Shown here one piece after another: positions 28,680 through 38,900 of a stretch of DNA of 64,000 bases. The notes beneath the pieces are model-generated. The model was given only the letters and a program-made list of their open reading frames with translations, was not told the origin of the DNA and made no database searches. Made by a program: the position numbers and the translations under genes. Numbering within the stretch: the first letter of the stretch is position 1; each line of letters begins with the position of its first letter. This DNA comes from Kluyveromyces lactis (Eukaryota > Ascomycota > Saccharomycetes > Saccharomycetales > Saccharomycetaceae): NCBI RefSeq assembly GCF_000002515.2, contig NC_006040.1, forward strand, positions 1,364,001 through 1,428,000, read 5' to 3'.

Positions 28680-30293
28680 ATGATTGACTTACGTCCTACT
28701 CGTTCTATTGAAAAAGGGGATGCTACCTATATTCGCTCGAGATCTCATAGTAAAACTAGAAAACCTTCACTGCCACGGAGGAATTCTTCCTCCAGATCTA
28801 TCAAGACCATTCCAATTGAATTAGAGAAAGAAGGGCCAGCTACGCCACAATCTCTTGTTTTAGGCGAAAGTATCTCAGTACCATATGTTAAAAGTACCTT
28901 GGACATATCACTTCCACATGATCTATTGCAAGAAGATTTTAAAAACTTGATCATAGCTCTCCGTGTCAAACATTGGTATAAACATGATCTTGATGCCAGC
29001 ATGTTAAGATTTACAAGAATAAGTGGTGCGATGACCAACGCTATATTCAAAGTAGAGTACGATAATCTGCCATCTTTGCTTGTCCGAGTGTACGGTCCTA
29101 ATGTTGAATCTGTCATTGACAGGGAATACGAGTTACAAGTGTTGGCAAGATTGTCAATTCAGCATATCGGACCTTCGTTGTATGGCTGTTTCGAAAATGG
29201 TAGAATTGAGCAGTTCTTGGAGAACTCGCATACGTTGACCAAATCAGACATTAGAGATTGGAAAACTTCGCAGCGTATTGCTAGAAGAATGAAAGAGTTA
29301 CATTCGGGTGTACCGTTGCTCTCGAAAGAATTGAAGGATGAGCCTGCTACATGGAAACGCATAGAAAAATGGACGAATACTTTAGCTAAGAGTTCTTGGA
29401 TCCAAGACAACGATAACATCAATAAATACCTTATGGTATCAAGTTGGGACCAGTTTTTATCAATTGTAGCGAAGTACAAGAAATGGTTACAACAAAAGCC
29501 TTCGTATAGGAAACTAGTCTTTTGTCATAATGATGCACAATACGGTAATCTTCTTTTTGCTGCCCCAGTTATACCCGTTACAGCAGACTCGGAAATTTCA
29601 CAATCAGTCTCAAACTTATCAATATCTGAGTCGAACTCATCTTTATTCCCATCATCTAGTCATGTCTCTTTGGAAGAAATCATAAATCCATCAATTCAAG
29701 AACAGGCGCAAGACGCCAAATTGGTGGTTATTGACTTTGAATACGGTGGACCTAACCCACCTGCTTTTGACTTGGCCAATCACCTATCCGAGTGGATGCA
29801 TGATTATAACTGTTCTACCCCATATGTTGTTTTCCATGACCGGTTCCCAACTCACGAAGAAATGCTAAATTTCATCTACTCTTATTTATCACATTTGAAT
29901 CCTAAGAGGAAACATATGGAGGAAGAAGTATGTGAACTATATAACGACATTTTAGATTGGAGAGGGAGTGTTTCTTTACATTGGGCATTATGGGGGATTA
30001 TCCAATCTGGTGAACTGACTACTGAAATAGACGAAAGTGAAAAGACAGAAGAAGGTCCTGGAGGTGAGAAATATATTATTACTGTTGACAAGTTATCCTC
30101 TCCTACCATCGATGGTGATGACTCAGGCGAAGAGGAAAATGCAGGTGTTGATATTGATACTTTTGAGTACCTATTATATTCTAAGAACAAGCTGGAGATC
30201 TTCTATTCAGATCTCATCCAACTCAATGTCATTGATAAAAGCGAAGTTTTGAATGCTGATGATCTCAAGGTGATAAAAATGAGACGCTTGTAA
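28680..30293 (+). CDS. CKI1: Choline/ethanolamine kinase
   Basis: 537 codons; pre-duplication counterpart of S. cerevisiae CKI1 (YLR133W, 582 aa) and EKI1 (YDR147W). It phosphorylates choline and/or ethanolamine with ATP, the first step of the CDP-choline/ethanolamine (Kennedy) pathway. Kinase motifs: the Brenner-type FCHNDAQYGNLLF at about residue 280 (catalytic D, Mg-binding N), and the choline kinase motif VIDFEYGGPNPPAFDLANHL at about residue 349. A Ser-rich insert separates them. A basic, Ser-rich N-terminus (residues 1-45) is a likely phosphorylation target. Neighbours USB1 and KGD2 match the two S. cerevisiae segments. Substrate preference cannot be read from sequence here. Confidence 0.95.
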   Translation: MIDLRPTRSIEKGDATYIRSRSHSKTRKPSLPRRNSSSRSIKTIPIELEKEGPATPQSLVLGESISVPYVKSTLDISLPHDLLQEDFKNLIIALRVKHWYKHDLDASMLRFTRISGAMTNAIFKVEYDNLPSLLVRVYGPNVESVIDREYELQVLARLSIQHIGPSLYGCFENGRIEQFLENSHTLTKSDIRDWKTSQRIARRMKELHSGVPLLSKELKDEPATWKRIEKWTNTLAKSSWIQDNDNINKYLMVSSWDQFLSIVAKYKKWLQQKPSYRKLVFCHNDAQYGNLLFAAPVIPVTADSEISQSVSNLSISESNSSLFPSSSHVSLEEIINPSIQEQAQDAKLVVIDFEYGGPNPPAFDLANHLSEWMHDYNCSTPYVVFHDRFPTHEEMLNFIYSYLSHLNPKRKHMEEEVCELYNDILDWRGSVSLHWALWGIIQSGELTTEIDESEKTEEGPGGEKYIITVDKLSSPTIDGDDSGEEENAGVDIDTFEYLLYSKNKLEIFYSDLIQLNVIDKSEVLNADDLKVIKMRRL

Positions 30294-30849
30294 ATAAATG
30301 CATACACATCATGTTGATATAAATAATATTTAGGTTTTTCCAGTACAAAAAAATGACTATATGAACAATACACTGGAGAATGTGGGGAAAATAGTTGGTG
30401 TTTTACATAATAAATCATGAATAAGTCGTCGTAATTCAGAATCGGCTTGAAATCAAAGTATGAGTATAATGTTTGTTTAGAATATCATGACTGGAATTGG
30501 TATCAGCTTGATAGTATAAATGCATTATACTTCACATATCTTGCAAATCAGAAAGCCCGATTTTTTTTTTAGATATCCTTTTGTTGTTTTCTTTTGTCTT
30601 GTATTGTTGATTAGCCTACTTTTCTTCTTTTTTTCTTCAAGTCCGTTTGCCAATATCTGGAAACAGTCATAGAGCTGAGGAATACGCATATATGTAACCA
30701 TTGTTAGATAAAGAATACTTCTCTCTCCCTCACATATATTGCAGAAGGTGAATGGATACATTTGCATGAGTGCAGAGCGGGAGTTTCTGTGATGCCAAAA
30801 AAAAAAGAAGAACAATATCTATAAAGATGGAGAACTCTTTAAATCAAAT
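30294..30849. other. Convergent gap CKI1 / KGD2
   Basis: 556 bp between two 3' ends, A+T-rich with poly-T runs. A 96-codon minus-strand frame (30525-30815) with a Phe-rich start is low-complexity and probably fortuitous. Confidence 0.5.
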
Positions 30850-32256
30850 TTAAGCCAAAAGCATCTTTCTTGGATCTTCAATCAATTCCTTGACAGTTCT
30901 CAAGAAAGTAACAGCCTCTCTACCATCCAACAACCTATGGTCATAAGTCAAAGCCAAGTACATCATTGGTCTAGAGACGATTTGACCATTAACAGTGACA
31001 GGTCTTTCCTTAACACCGTGCAAACCTAAAACAGCCGTTTGTGGCATGTTAATGATTGGGGTACCGTACAATGAACCGAAGACACCACCGTTAGAGATGG
31101 TGAAAGTACCACCAGCCATATCTTCCAAAGTCAACTTACCATCTCTGGCCTTCTTACCCAATCTGACAATTTCTTGTTCAATTTCTAAAACAGACAATGA
31201 TTCAGCGTTACGAACCACTGGGGTAACCAAACCCTTTGGAGTAGCGACAGCGATAGAGATATCGGTGTAATCACGGTAAAGGATTTGATCTCCGGAGATA
31301 GCACCATTTACAGCTGGAATATCCTTAGCGGCCAAAGTACAAGCCTTAGAGAAAAGACCCATGAAACCGAATTTAACGTTCTTAGTCTTGATGATTTCAT
31401 CTTTGTATAATTTTCTCATTTCCAAGACAGCGGACATGTCAACTTCGTTGAAAGTGGTCAAAGAAGCAGCAGTGTTTTGAGATTCCTTTAATCTTTCAGC
31501 GATTCTCATTCTCATACGGTTCATCTTGACCTTATGTTCGTTACGGGAGAATTGAGTGAAAGATGGGGTAGAGGATTCAGTAGCAGATGAGTCAACTTCA
31601 GTCTTCTTTGGAGCAGCAGCGGCTGGTTTTTCCTCCTTCTTTGGAGCTGGAGCAGCGGCCTTTTCTTCCTTCTTTGGAGTGGCTGGTTGCTCTTCCTTCT
31701 TAGGAGCAGCCTGTTGTTGCTGTTCTTCAGCAGCAGGTGCAGAAGCGGAAGAGGACTCTGAAGCGGCAGCACCGCCAGCAGGAGCTTCACCTGGCTCAAT
31801 TTGAGCAATCTCTTCACCAACGGTAACAGTATCATCTGGAGAGAAGTTCAACTTCGCAATGGTACCGGAGATAGGAGAAATGACTTCGACGTCGATCTTA
31901 TCGGTTTCGATAGTAGCCAACAGTTCGTCCTTTTCGATGAAATCTCCGACTTTCTTAGTGTATTCCTTCAAAGAACCTTCAGTCAACGATTCAGCCATAG
32001 GAGGAACCGGCACAGAAGTAGCATGACGAACTGCCATGAATCTAGTGTTCAACTGAGAAGGGGAACAACGGAATTGGAATGGACCAGAAGAACGACGACT
32101 CACGGCGTTAAAAGATCCATTTCTTGAAGAGATATCGGAAGAAATTCGGCTTGAACTAAAACTTCTAACCGCTTCTAATTGTGAAACAGTAGCACAACGA
32201 ACCAAAGGCTTGTGCAAAGCAGATTTAACTGCAACTCTAGTAGAACTCCTTAACAT
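30850..32256 (-). CDS. KGD2: 2-oxoglutarate dehydrogenase E2 (dihydrolipoyl succinyltransferase)
   Basis: 468 codons (S. cerevisiae 463). Core E2 of the mitochondrial 2-oxoglutarate dehydrogenase complex; it transfers succinyl from lipoamide to CoA in the TCA cycle. A basic, Ser/Arg-rich presequence covers about residues 1-74. The lipoyl domain (about 78-153) has the lipoyl-lysine motif ETDKIDVEV near residue 120. An Ala/Pro/Glu/Lys linker with repeated PKKEE blocks spans about 155-225. There is no separate E1/E3-binding domain, as is usual for eukaryotic E2o. The catalytic domain ends with [15 protein letters not shown] near residue 440, with the active-site His and Asp. The promoter is divergent with SLX4. 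Confidence 0.97.
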   Translation of the reverse strand: MLRSSTRVAVKSALHKPLVRCATVSQLEAVRSFSSSRISSDISSRNGSFNAVSRRSSGPFQFRCSPSQLNTRFMAVRHATSVPVPPMAESLTEGSLKEYTKKVGDFIEKDELLATIETDKIDVEVISPISGTIAKLNFSPDDTVTVGEEIAQIEPGEAPAGGAAASESSSASAPAAEEQQQQAAPKKEEQPATPKKEEKAAAPAPKKEEKPAAAAPKKTEVDSSATESSTPSFTQFSRNEHKVKMNRMRMRIAERLKESQNTAASLTTFNEVDMSAVLEMRKLYKDEIIKTKNVKFGFMGLFSKACTLAAKDIPAVNGAISGDQILYRDYTDISIAVATPKGLVTPVVRNAESLSVLEIEQEIVRLGKKARDGKLTLEDMAGGTFTISNGGVFGSLYGTPIINMPQTAVLGLHGVKERPVTVNGQIVSRPMMYLALTYDHRLLDGREAVTFLRTVKELIEDPRKMLLA

Positions 32257-33377
32257 TGTTGGAATGGGACAAAACCAAAAGTGAAAAAGGATAATATATT
32301 ATATTATAATCTGTGTTTGTAGATACACTCCGAGACCTGAGTATATTTCCGAATGTTATTTCTGAAGAGTAAATGGATTCAACTGACTTGAATACCTTTG
32401 CTCTATATTTGGTTTAGAAACAAAATTATCAAATGTGATAATTTATGATGATTATGATTCAAAAGAAAGAAAGAAGGAAAAATTTGGTACGAATTCAAAA
32501 AGGTTCCTTATTTTCTCAACAGGAATCAGAAAAAAGTATCTGTCTTTCTATTTAATTCAAACTGTAGTCAAAATTAGCTCAAAAACGGACCGTTTTATAA
32601 ATCCTGGGGTTAAACATTCAATGTTTAAAGGCAACCTTTCAAAGAATTGAACTTTATTATCATTATTATATATATAATATATATATAATAATGGCGAAAG
32701 TGCATACAGTAGGTAATTAAAATGTGCTTACTCAAAAAACTTGGAAAATAGGGCCCTTTGGCGGAGCCAATTACCGGAATACCAGCTCGTATGAAGTGAT
32801 ATGACGGAGACTCGGCGCCGACCAGAACAGAAGAGCAGAGAGCACAAAGAAAGACTAAATAATCCGGTCCGGATCGTTAAGAGTGAGTGATGAAGGACGG
32901 GAGGATTGGATTTAATTGCACCGAAGGGGTCGCTCCGGGAGTCGAACTGAGGCCATAAAAAGTAAGAAGAGTTCCGGGAATAAGGAATAAGTAATAACAA
33001 GTCACGTGTAGAGTACGTTCGTATTACATTCGTATTACCCCGACTAACCCTGTTTTATTTCGTGCAATGCATGAAAAAATATCGCGTTTTCTCGATTTCT
33101 CACTGCTTCTATGCAATTTGAGGTTCATCTCTATAATTGTATTTACTATTCTTGATTTGGAATCATGCTGGCATTTATCATTATGTATCCCAAACTCTAT
33201 TTCTCTCTATTTCTCTCTCTCTCTATATATATAGTACGTGTTAGTGTGTTACTGTACCAACGTATGTTTATGAGTGGCCTTGCGGTGCGTCAATTGGAAA
33301 GGACTGCTGATATACCAGGTGACTGGTATACTTGTAAGATATAGACAGAGAATTCAATAGCAAACCTCTCTTTCCTG
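32257..33377. promoter_or_regulatory. Divergent KGD2 / SLX4 region
   Basis: 1.12 kb with distinct zones: a TATA-rich stretch by KGD2, a 33-bp AT palindrome (32661-32693), and an unusually G+C-rich, CGG/CCG-dotted segment (about 32750-32950). These are followed by a CACGTG (33003-33008) and a CT-repeat/TATATA run (about 33197-33233) near SLX4. CCAAT motifs (for example at 32770) could serve the Hap complex at KGD2; this is inference. The 90-codon minus-strand frame across the G+C-rich part has no recognisable family. Confidence 0.5.
32661..32693. repeat. 33-bp perfect AT-rich palindrome
   Basis: Arms CATTATTATATATATA (32661-32676) and its exact reverse complement (32678-32693) flank a single central base. 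The non-alternating CATTATT/AATAATG ends extend the symmetry past the TA core, so it is more than a simple TA run. Confidence 0.85.
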
Positions 33378-35456
33378 ATGCATGATGAGTTGGAAAAAGC
33401 TGGTAGGCATTTGCTGATGGTGAACGATCATTTGTCTGAAGATTCAGTGGAACAGGGTGATATTTGCATGACTCAGGTTCCTACTATGTTCAGCGATGAT
33501 GAGGATCAAGATGAGGAGCAGGAGACTGAGATTCCACCGGAGGAAGGTGATGATGATATTCTGATCTCTACTCAAGTCCAAGGTGCCATAGATGAACTGA
33601 ACCACCAGGAGACTGTGGTGCACACCTTCCGCAATGTTCTGTCAAGATTTGCGCTGGAAACACAAGATCAAGCGGATATTCCACTGGTGTCTTCCAAAAA
33701 AGTGCCAGTCAAGAAAGTGATAAAATCCTCAAAGGTCAAGCAGCCGACAGCACGATTGCAGAAAAGAATCAAGAGTATTACCCAGTTCAATACAGATAAT
33801 TGGGAATCAAATAGAGTGAAGGATAGGGCTCAGAAGATGATTTCGATTCTTTCGGGTAAATCTGCCAAGGTTAAAAAATTGGTGTCGAAATTGGACTCGG
33901 AGGCATCTGCAGATGCGGAAAGTTTACAGGATTCTCATCCGACACAATTTGCGCCCTTTAATGAATCAGAATGGCAACATATCGTTGGCCTCCTACGAGA
34001 AAAATTACCAAAAGTTTCTAGAAGCGAGCTAAACTCGGTACAGCAATACGTATACGGTGCTGATGAACAGCACAATCTTTGGAAAGCGTCTCAGTTATCC
34101 CCAGAAAAGCAGATATCTTCTCAGTGCTCAGATGGAGAGTCTGAGACTATTCTTCCAAGTTTAACGTTGGATAACAATGCGCCTGTGTATACGTTGTCTC
34201 AACTTGTCGAAGGAGAAAGCAGTAATAACCGGTGCTCAACGGAAGATGGATTGAGGTTCAAACCGATCTCGAACCCAAGCTCTGTCATCGAACAGGAACT
34301 ACCAATTAGCATAGACGTGCCTTCATCTGAGACGGATGTACCGTCTCAGATAGCCGATTCATGCGATAGCGGGTCTATCATTAGCTTTGAAGAGCTGAGT
34401 TTCATGATTCAAGACAAGAACAAGGCAGACGTCGATTACGATATACCATGCTATTTACCACCAGATTCCAAGACTTTACCCACTGGTGAGAAAACGAAAA
34501 GGGAATATTCCAGGGCAAACATAAACGATCAACTGATAAACATATCACAAACGTCTTACGATGTAGTGTCCTCCATCGTATCTCCAATGAAGGCCCAAAG
34601 AACCGGGACTATTCAGGTGCCCGCAACGAGAACTACTACCTTTCAAGACCAACAACAACAGAATCAGCAACAAGCTTCAAAACCTGCTAATGTCGTCAAG
34701 ATATATGTTGATAGCAATAGGGACTCTAATGACGTTTTCGCCAGTGTTAAGGGGGAGGTAGATACGCAAGAGCAAGAAAGTTTGTCTACTTTAACTACTT
34801 CTATGTTGCATGATGATAATAACGAAATTGTTATAGATAGCGAAGATGAAAGAGGTAGCTATTCCATTATGGAGGTTCATGATGCTCCTCAAACTCATCT
34901 TGGCCAGTTCCCCTCTCTACGGAAATCTCAATCTCAAAAATTGAAAACCCCAGTTTCAGCCACAGATTCTCTAGATTCACAACTTCAGCCTGCCCTACTC
35001 ACAACACAAAATGCATCTCCGAACACCGCGAAGCTACGAAGGTCTTTCAAGGTGATCGGATTAAAACCTTGTAAGAACAAAGTTCAGATGTTGCAAGTAT
35101 GGGAGACATTGGAATCCAAATTCCCGGGGTCCTCAGATGAGGATAGATCAATTCAACTCAAGCAATTCCTCACGGACCTTATAGTACAAAATCGTGATGA
35201 ATCTGCATTATTAATGGAACAAATATACACTTTTGAGCCTATTCGTTACGAACAGTTGAAAGAATGGCTAGTATCCTTGAACTCATTCACTGAACTAATC
35301 GACGATAGTTTTATCAAAAATTGGGCAGATTTAAACGGGATTGTATTCAGAAATGATACTGAGAACCCCTTGTTGTCACAAAGCCAATCTCAATCTCAAT
35401 CACGGTTGCTCTCACAATCATTATCCCAACTGCAGTCGCCATCATTGTCTCCATAG
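33378..35456 (+). CDS. SLX4: Slx4, structure-specific endonuclease scaffold
   Basis: 692 codons (S. cerevisiae 748). Slx4 partners the GIY-YIG nuclease Slx1 and also scaffolds Rad1-Rad10 and Dpb11/Rtt107 in repair of replication-associated DNA structures. Most of the protein is acidic and disordered. The recognisable part is the C-terminal conserved domain that binds Slx1 (about residues 558-655; KVIGLKPCKNKVQMLQVWET and the FIKNWADLNGI block). The extreme C-terminus is an SQ-rich tail (SQSQSQSQSRLLSQSLSQ), an SQ cluster of the kind phosphorylated by Mec1/Tel1. Identity also rests on position: YLR133W-YLR135W-YLR136C in S. cerevisiae. Confidence 0.9.
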   Translation: MHDELEKAGRHLLMVNDHLSEDSVEQGDICMTQVPTMFSDDEDQDEEQETEIPPEEGDDDILISTQVQGAIDELNHQETVVHTFRNVLSRFALETQDQADIPLVSSKKVPVKKVIKSSKVKQPTARLQKRIKSITQFNTDNWESNRVKDRAQKMISILSGKSAKVKKLVSKLDSEASADAESLQDSHPTQFAPFNESEWQHIVGLLREKLPKVSRSELNSVQQYVYGADEQHNLWKASQLSPEKQISSQCSDGESETILPSLTLDNNAPVYTLSQLVEGESSNNRCSTEDGLRFKPISNPSSVIEQELPISIDVPSSETDVPSQIADSCDSGSIISFEELSFMIQDKNKADVDYDIPCYLPPDSKTLPTGEKTKREYSRANINDQLINISQTSYDVVSSIVSPMKAQRTGTIQVPATRTTTFQDQQQQNQQQASKPANVVKIYVDSNRDSNDVFASVKGEVDTQEQESLSTLTTSMLHDDNNEIVIDSEDERGSYSIMEVHDAPQTHLGQFPSLRKSQSQKLKTPVSATDSLDSQLQPALLTTQNASPNTAKLRRSFKVIGLKPCKNKVQMLQVWETLESKFPGSSDEDRSIQLKQFLTDLIVQNRDESALLMEQIYTFEPIRYEQLKEWLVSLNSFTELIDDSFIKNWADLNGIVFRNDTENPLLSQSQSQSQSRLLSQSLSQLQSPSLSP

Positions 35457-35912
35457 TATGTTAGCATCCATGTGTATAATTATCAGCATTTTTTTTTCAA
35501 TAGAAGCCCAAATACATGGCGTCAAAGGAACATAATAGACTCTCAATGAATACATTGGTCTGACTGCCTATTCAAAACATATACCGAATGTGAGCAAGGC
35601 TCTATCAAAGCAAGACAAGGCGAGTCAATAGCTGCATTGTTTATTGAGAAATCCGGGTAACGTTATGCAGTCAAAACAGCTCATCAAAAATTGTCAGTTT
35701 CTTTCAGATCGAACGATTCTATAAACAAAACAAACAAAACATAATCGAAAAGGAAATTGGAATCTACGCTCAGTAATCTTTGAAGCATATAGCACTGAAG
35801 TCCTTAAACTTTAGCACTGTCCTTCGGTTTTTATTCAGAACGGCAACAATTGAGTGATTTCGGGCAATTTGGAGAAGTGCGCCCCAGAAGCGACAGTAAA
35901 ATCCCAGGAAAT
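35457..35912. promoter_or_regulatory. SLX4-NUM1 intergenic region
   Basis: 456 bp upstream of NUM1. A Reb1-type CGGGTAA lies at 35654-35660, about 255 bp before the NUM1 ATG. An A/C-rich leader (AAACAAAACAAAC-like) lies at about 35720-35745. Confidence 0.55.
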
Positions 35913-38900
35913 ATGTCAGGAAAGGGATCTTCGCAGTCTGATAAACGGTCCAGCCGAGATGAATTGAAGTTTAAATTGAACAGGTTGCAGGAACAACAAA
36001 AACATCAAGAAGCTCTTTCTCATGTTAATTCTGAGGACCCCAGTTTACCATTTTCCAATGTCTTGAGTAAGAGAGATAATAGGGCTTCGTTACCTGTTTT
36101 TGCAGGAAGCTCTGCTCATGCAGGTGTCATAAATGCCAATTCAGGCGAGGATGTGAACTTTGTTGTTGGTTTAAGCGAGAACTTACTCGTCGAATGCAGA
36201 CGCTTACAAGCACAGAACGAACGTAAGTCCGCCAAATTATCCTCTTTGCAGGCCGACTATGAAAAGTTGAAAATAAATCTTGAGCGGTTAACAGTGAAGC
36301 ATGAATCTATGACCAAAAATGAGGATTCTTTAAAGGACACTAATTGGCGACAAGAAATGAAATTGCAAAGTTTATCTAAGGAGTTCCAAGAGTTGACTGA
36401 AAACTTCAATAAAAATAAAAGTGAACTTGAAAGGCAGATTGAGCTTTCTAAGGATATGAAAACTGAACTGGAGGAAAGTTCTTTGGAACGTATGGGATTA
36501 AAGTCCGAATTGGCTTCTAGTAAAAAAGTTCATTCGAATGAAATTAAGGAGCTGAAAAGACATGTGGAAGAGTTGAACAATGAGAATGATCAGCTGCATA
36601 ATAAAGTTAACATGTTGAGTGAGAAGGTCACTTCATTAACAAAAGAAATAGAAGAGAGGAAAGGCACCTCTGCACAGGGCAAAGACGATACTGCGATTGC
36701 TACATCAGAACAAAAACCATCACCTGCCGTAAAACTGATCGGAGGAGGTATGGAGGGTTCCGATGATAGTTCCTTGAAGAAACCGATTGATTCAAATCTA
36801 GAAAATCAGACCTTAAAAGCCAACTTAAATCATGCTAATCAGTTAATTGTAAGATTAAAGCAGAAGCTCAACAGAGTCAAGGCTGACAGCACCATGAACT
36901 CTCCATTACCTTCAAAGTCTCCCAGAGGTAAGAATAAAGGCGGTTTATCTTTTATAGGATCTGCTTCTACTCCTCAAAAGTCCAATACTTCCAGCTTCAA
37001 TTACGAAGTTACAGATAATGAATCAGGTGACTGGAATGTAATACCATCGCCTGGCAAGTCAAGTAATGCTGATATCAGTGATATTGACGCTGAAAGTTTT
37101 GTTTCGGAAACTATGGACTATGTGAGAGACCCCATTTCGGAGGGCCCCTTTGAACATGATGAAGACTTTATTAATGAACTTGACTATGAAGATATAGAAA
37201 GATACGCAAAAACGCACAATTTCGCACTTGTCCCAATTACTGAACTAGATGAATTAAAAAAATCGAAAACTCCTAGCACAATCTCAGATGACACATTATC
37301 AAAGCATATTCTTTCCAGACTTTCTACGCTAGGGTATTTTGATACTTCTAGTTTAACAAATAATGAGAAAGTGGATATAGAAGAGATTTTTAAGCATCCC
37401 ACTGAGGATTATCTAGTTTCGAATCTGAAGAGGCTCAACCTCACTGCTATCAAAGAAGAAGAGTACCAATCATTGAATGATCCATCGATGGAAACTTTGA
37501 AAAAATCATTAGAAAGTAAAGACTACACTGCGTTAAGTAAAAAGGACTATGAGAATTTGCTTCATGCTTCCGAAAGTCCGTCCCTGTCATATCTCGAGAG
37601 TAAGGCTCACAAGCTTCAAAAAACCATTATCGACATTGATGAGTATGAAAATTTGAGGAAACCGGATGTTGAGGCATTAACAAACCATGCCCAGTCCAGA
37701 GGACTTCAGGTATTGAAACAGTCACAATTGACTGATATAAAAGCTAAATTGGAAAGCCCGTCTGAAGAATATTTGCAGGCCAAAGCAGATGCAAAAGGAT
37801 TAACTGTACTAACGAAGAGTAAATTGTCCCAACTCACTGAACCAAGTATCGAAGACGTCCAACAGTTAGCTACCACTCACGACCATATTTTAATATCTAA
37901 CAAAGATTACCATGAGCTACTGAATCCTTCTATCGATAAAGTGGAAAAAATTGCTGCAAATCACAAACTCTCGGTAATACCTGATAAGGATCTAATTGAT
38001 CTGAAATGCAAAGCTGAAAGTCCAGATATTAATAGGTTGAAAGAATGTGCTAAGTCAAAAGATCATGTTCTTCTTCCAAATGAGGAGCACACCAGACTAA
38101 TGCATGGAAACACTCATCCTTCAATTGAAGCTATTCAATCATCGCTTTCTAGTGACGATATGGAGTCTTTATTGCTGTGGTTGGCGGAAAGAAAGTCCAT
38201 AACACCTATACGCACCACTGAGTATCACAAATTAACAGAACTAGCTAATACTCCTCCACTGGATCATCTAAAGAAAGCTGCCAAAGCTTTAGATTACACC
38301 TTGCTCAGTCAAGCTGAAATAGAGAACCTAAGAAACTTAGCTCAAAATCCTCCCTTTGAACACCTGAAAGATAAACTACTAGCTCTCAATTATACTATTA
38401 TCAAACAGGAGGACCTTCATAAGTTGAAGGAACAGCTAGAATCTCCAACTTTGAACTTTTTATCGGAAAAGGCAGCAGAGAAAAACTATGATATAATCCT
38501 AAAGACTGACCACTCAGAGCTTTTGAGAAAGTCATCAGACCCGACCATCCAAGAAATGCAGCACTTGGCAGCTGTAACTGGCCACTTGATTGTATCGCAG
38601 AGTGACTACGATTATTTGAATAAGACCGTAAATGAACCATCAAGAAACTTCATCATTGAAAAGGCAAAGGATATCGGTATGGTTACTATCGAACAGAAAG
38701 AGTATGAAAAGTTAGTTCATAAGGGCAGTGATAAAACAATGTTACTCGAATCTATTAAGAATTTTGGATTTGTTCCAGTCACTGCGCCAGATTTCAATTC
38801 CTTTAAACAAAAGTCAATCGACAATGTTGACATCGACCAATTAACTAACAGATTGGAAACATTGGGTTACGTTGCAGTTTCAAAAGAAGGATACTCAAAA

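Noticed and set aside
32257-32360. TTTCCGAA resembling centromere CDEIII near 32346
   Set aside because: No CDEI (RTCACRTG) at the right distance, the intervening DNA is not a long AT-only block, and the bases around TTCCGAA fit poorly. A TTCGGAA at 23368 fails for the same reasons.
32900-32960. tRNA-like GTTCGACTCC (minus strand) near 32938-32950
   Set aside because: The flanking bases do not form a T-arm stem, and no matching D-arm, anticodon arm or acceptor pairing lies at the right distance.
32728-33000. 90-codon minus-strand frame in the KGD2/SLX4 gap
   Set aside because: Composition (L/S/R-rich, no recognisable motif) and its place in a divergent promoter point to a chance frame in G+C-rich DNA.
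35850-35912. N-terminal extension of NUM1
   Set aside because: The only start in the extension is TTG; the ATG at 35913 is used.
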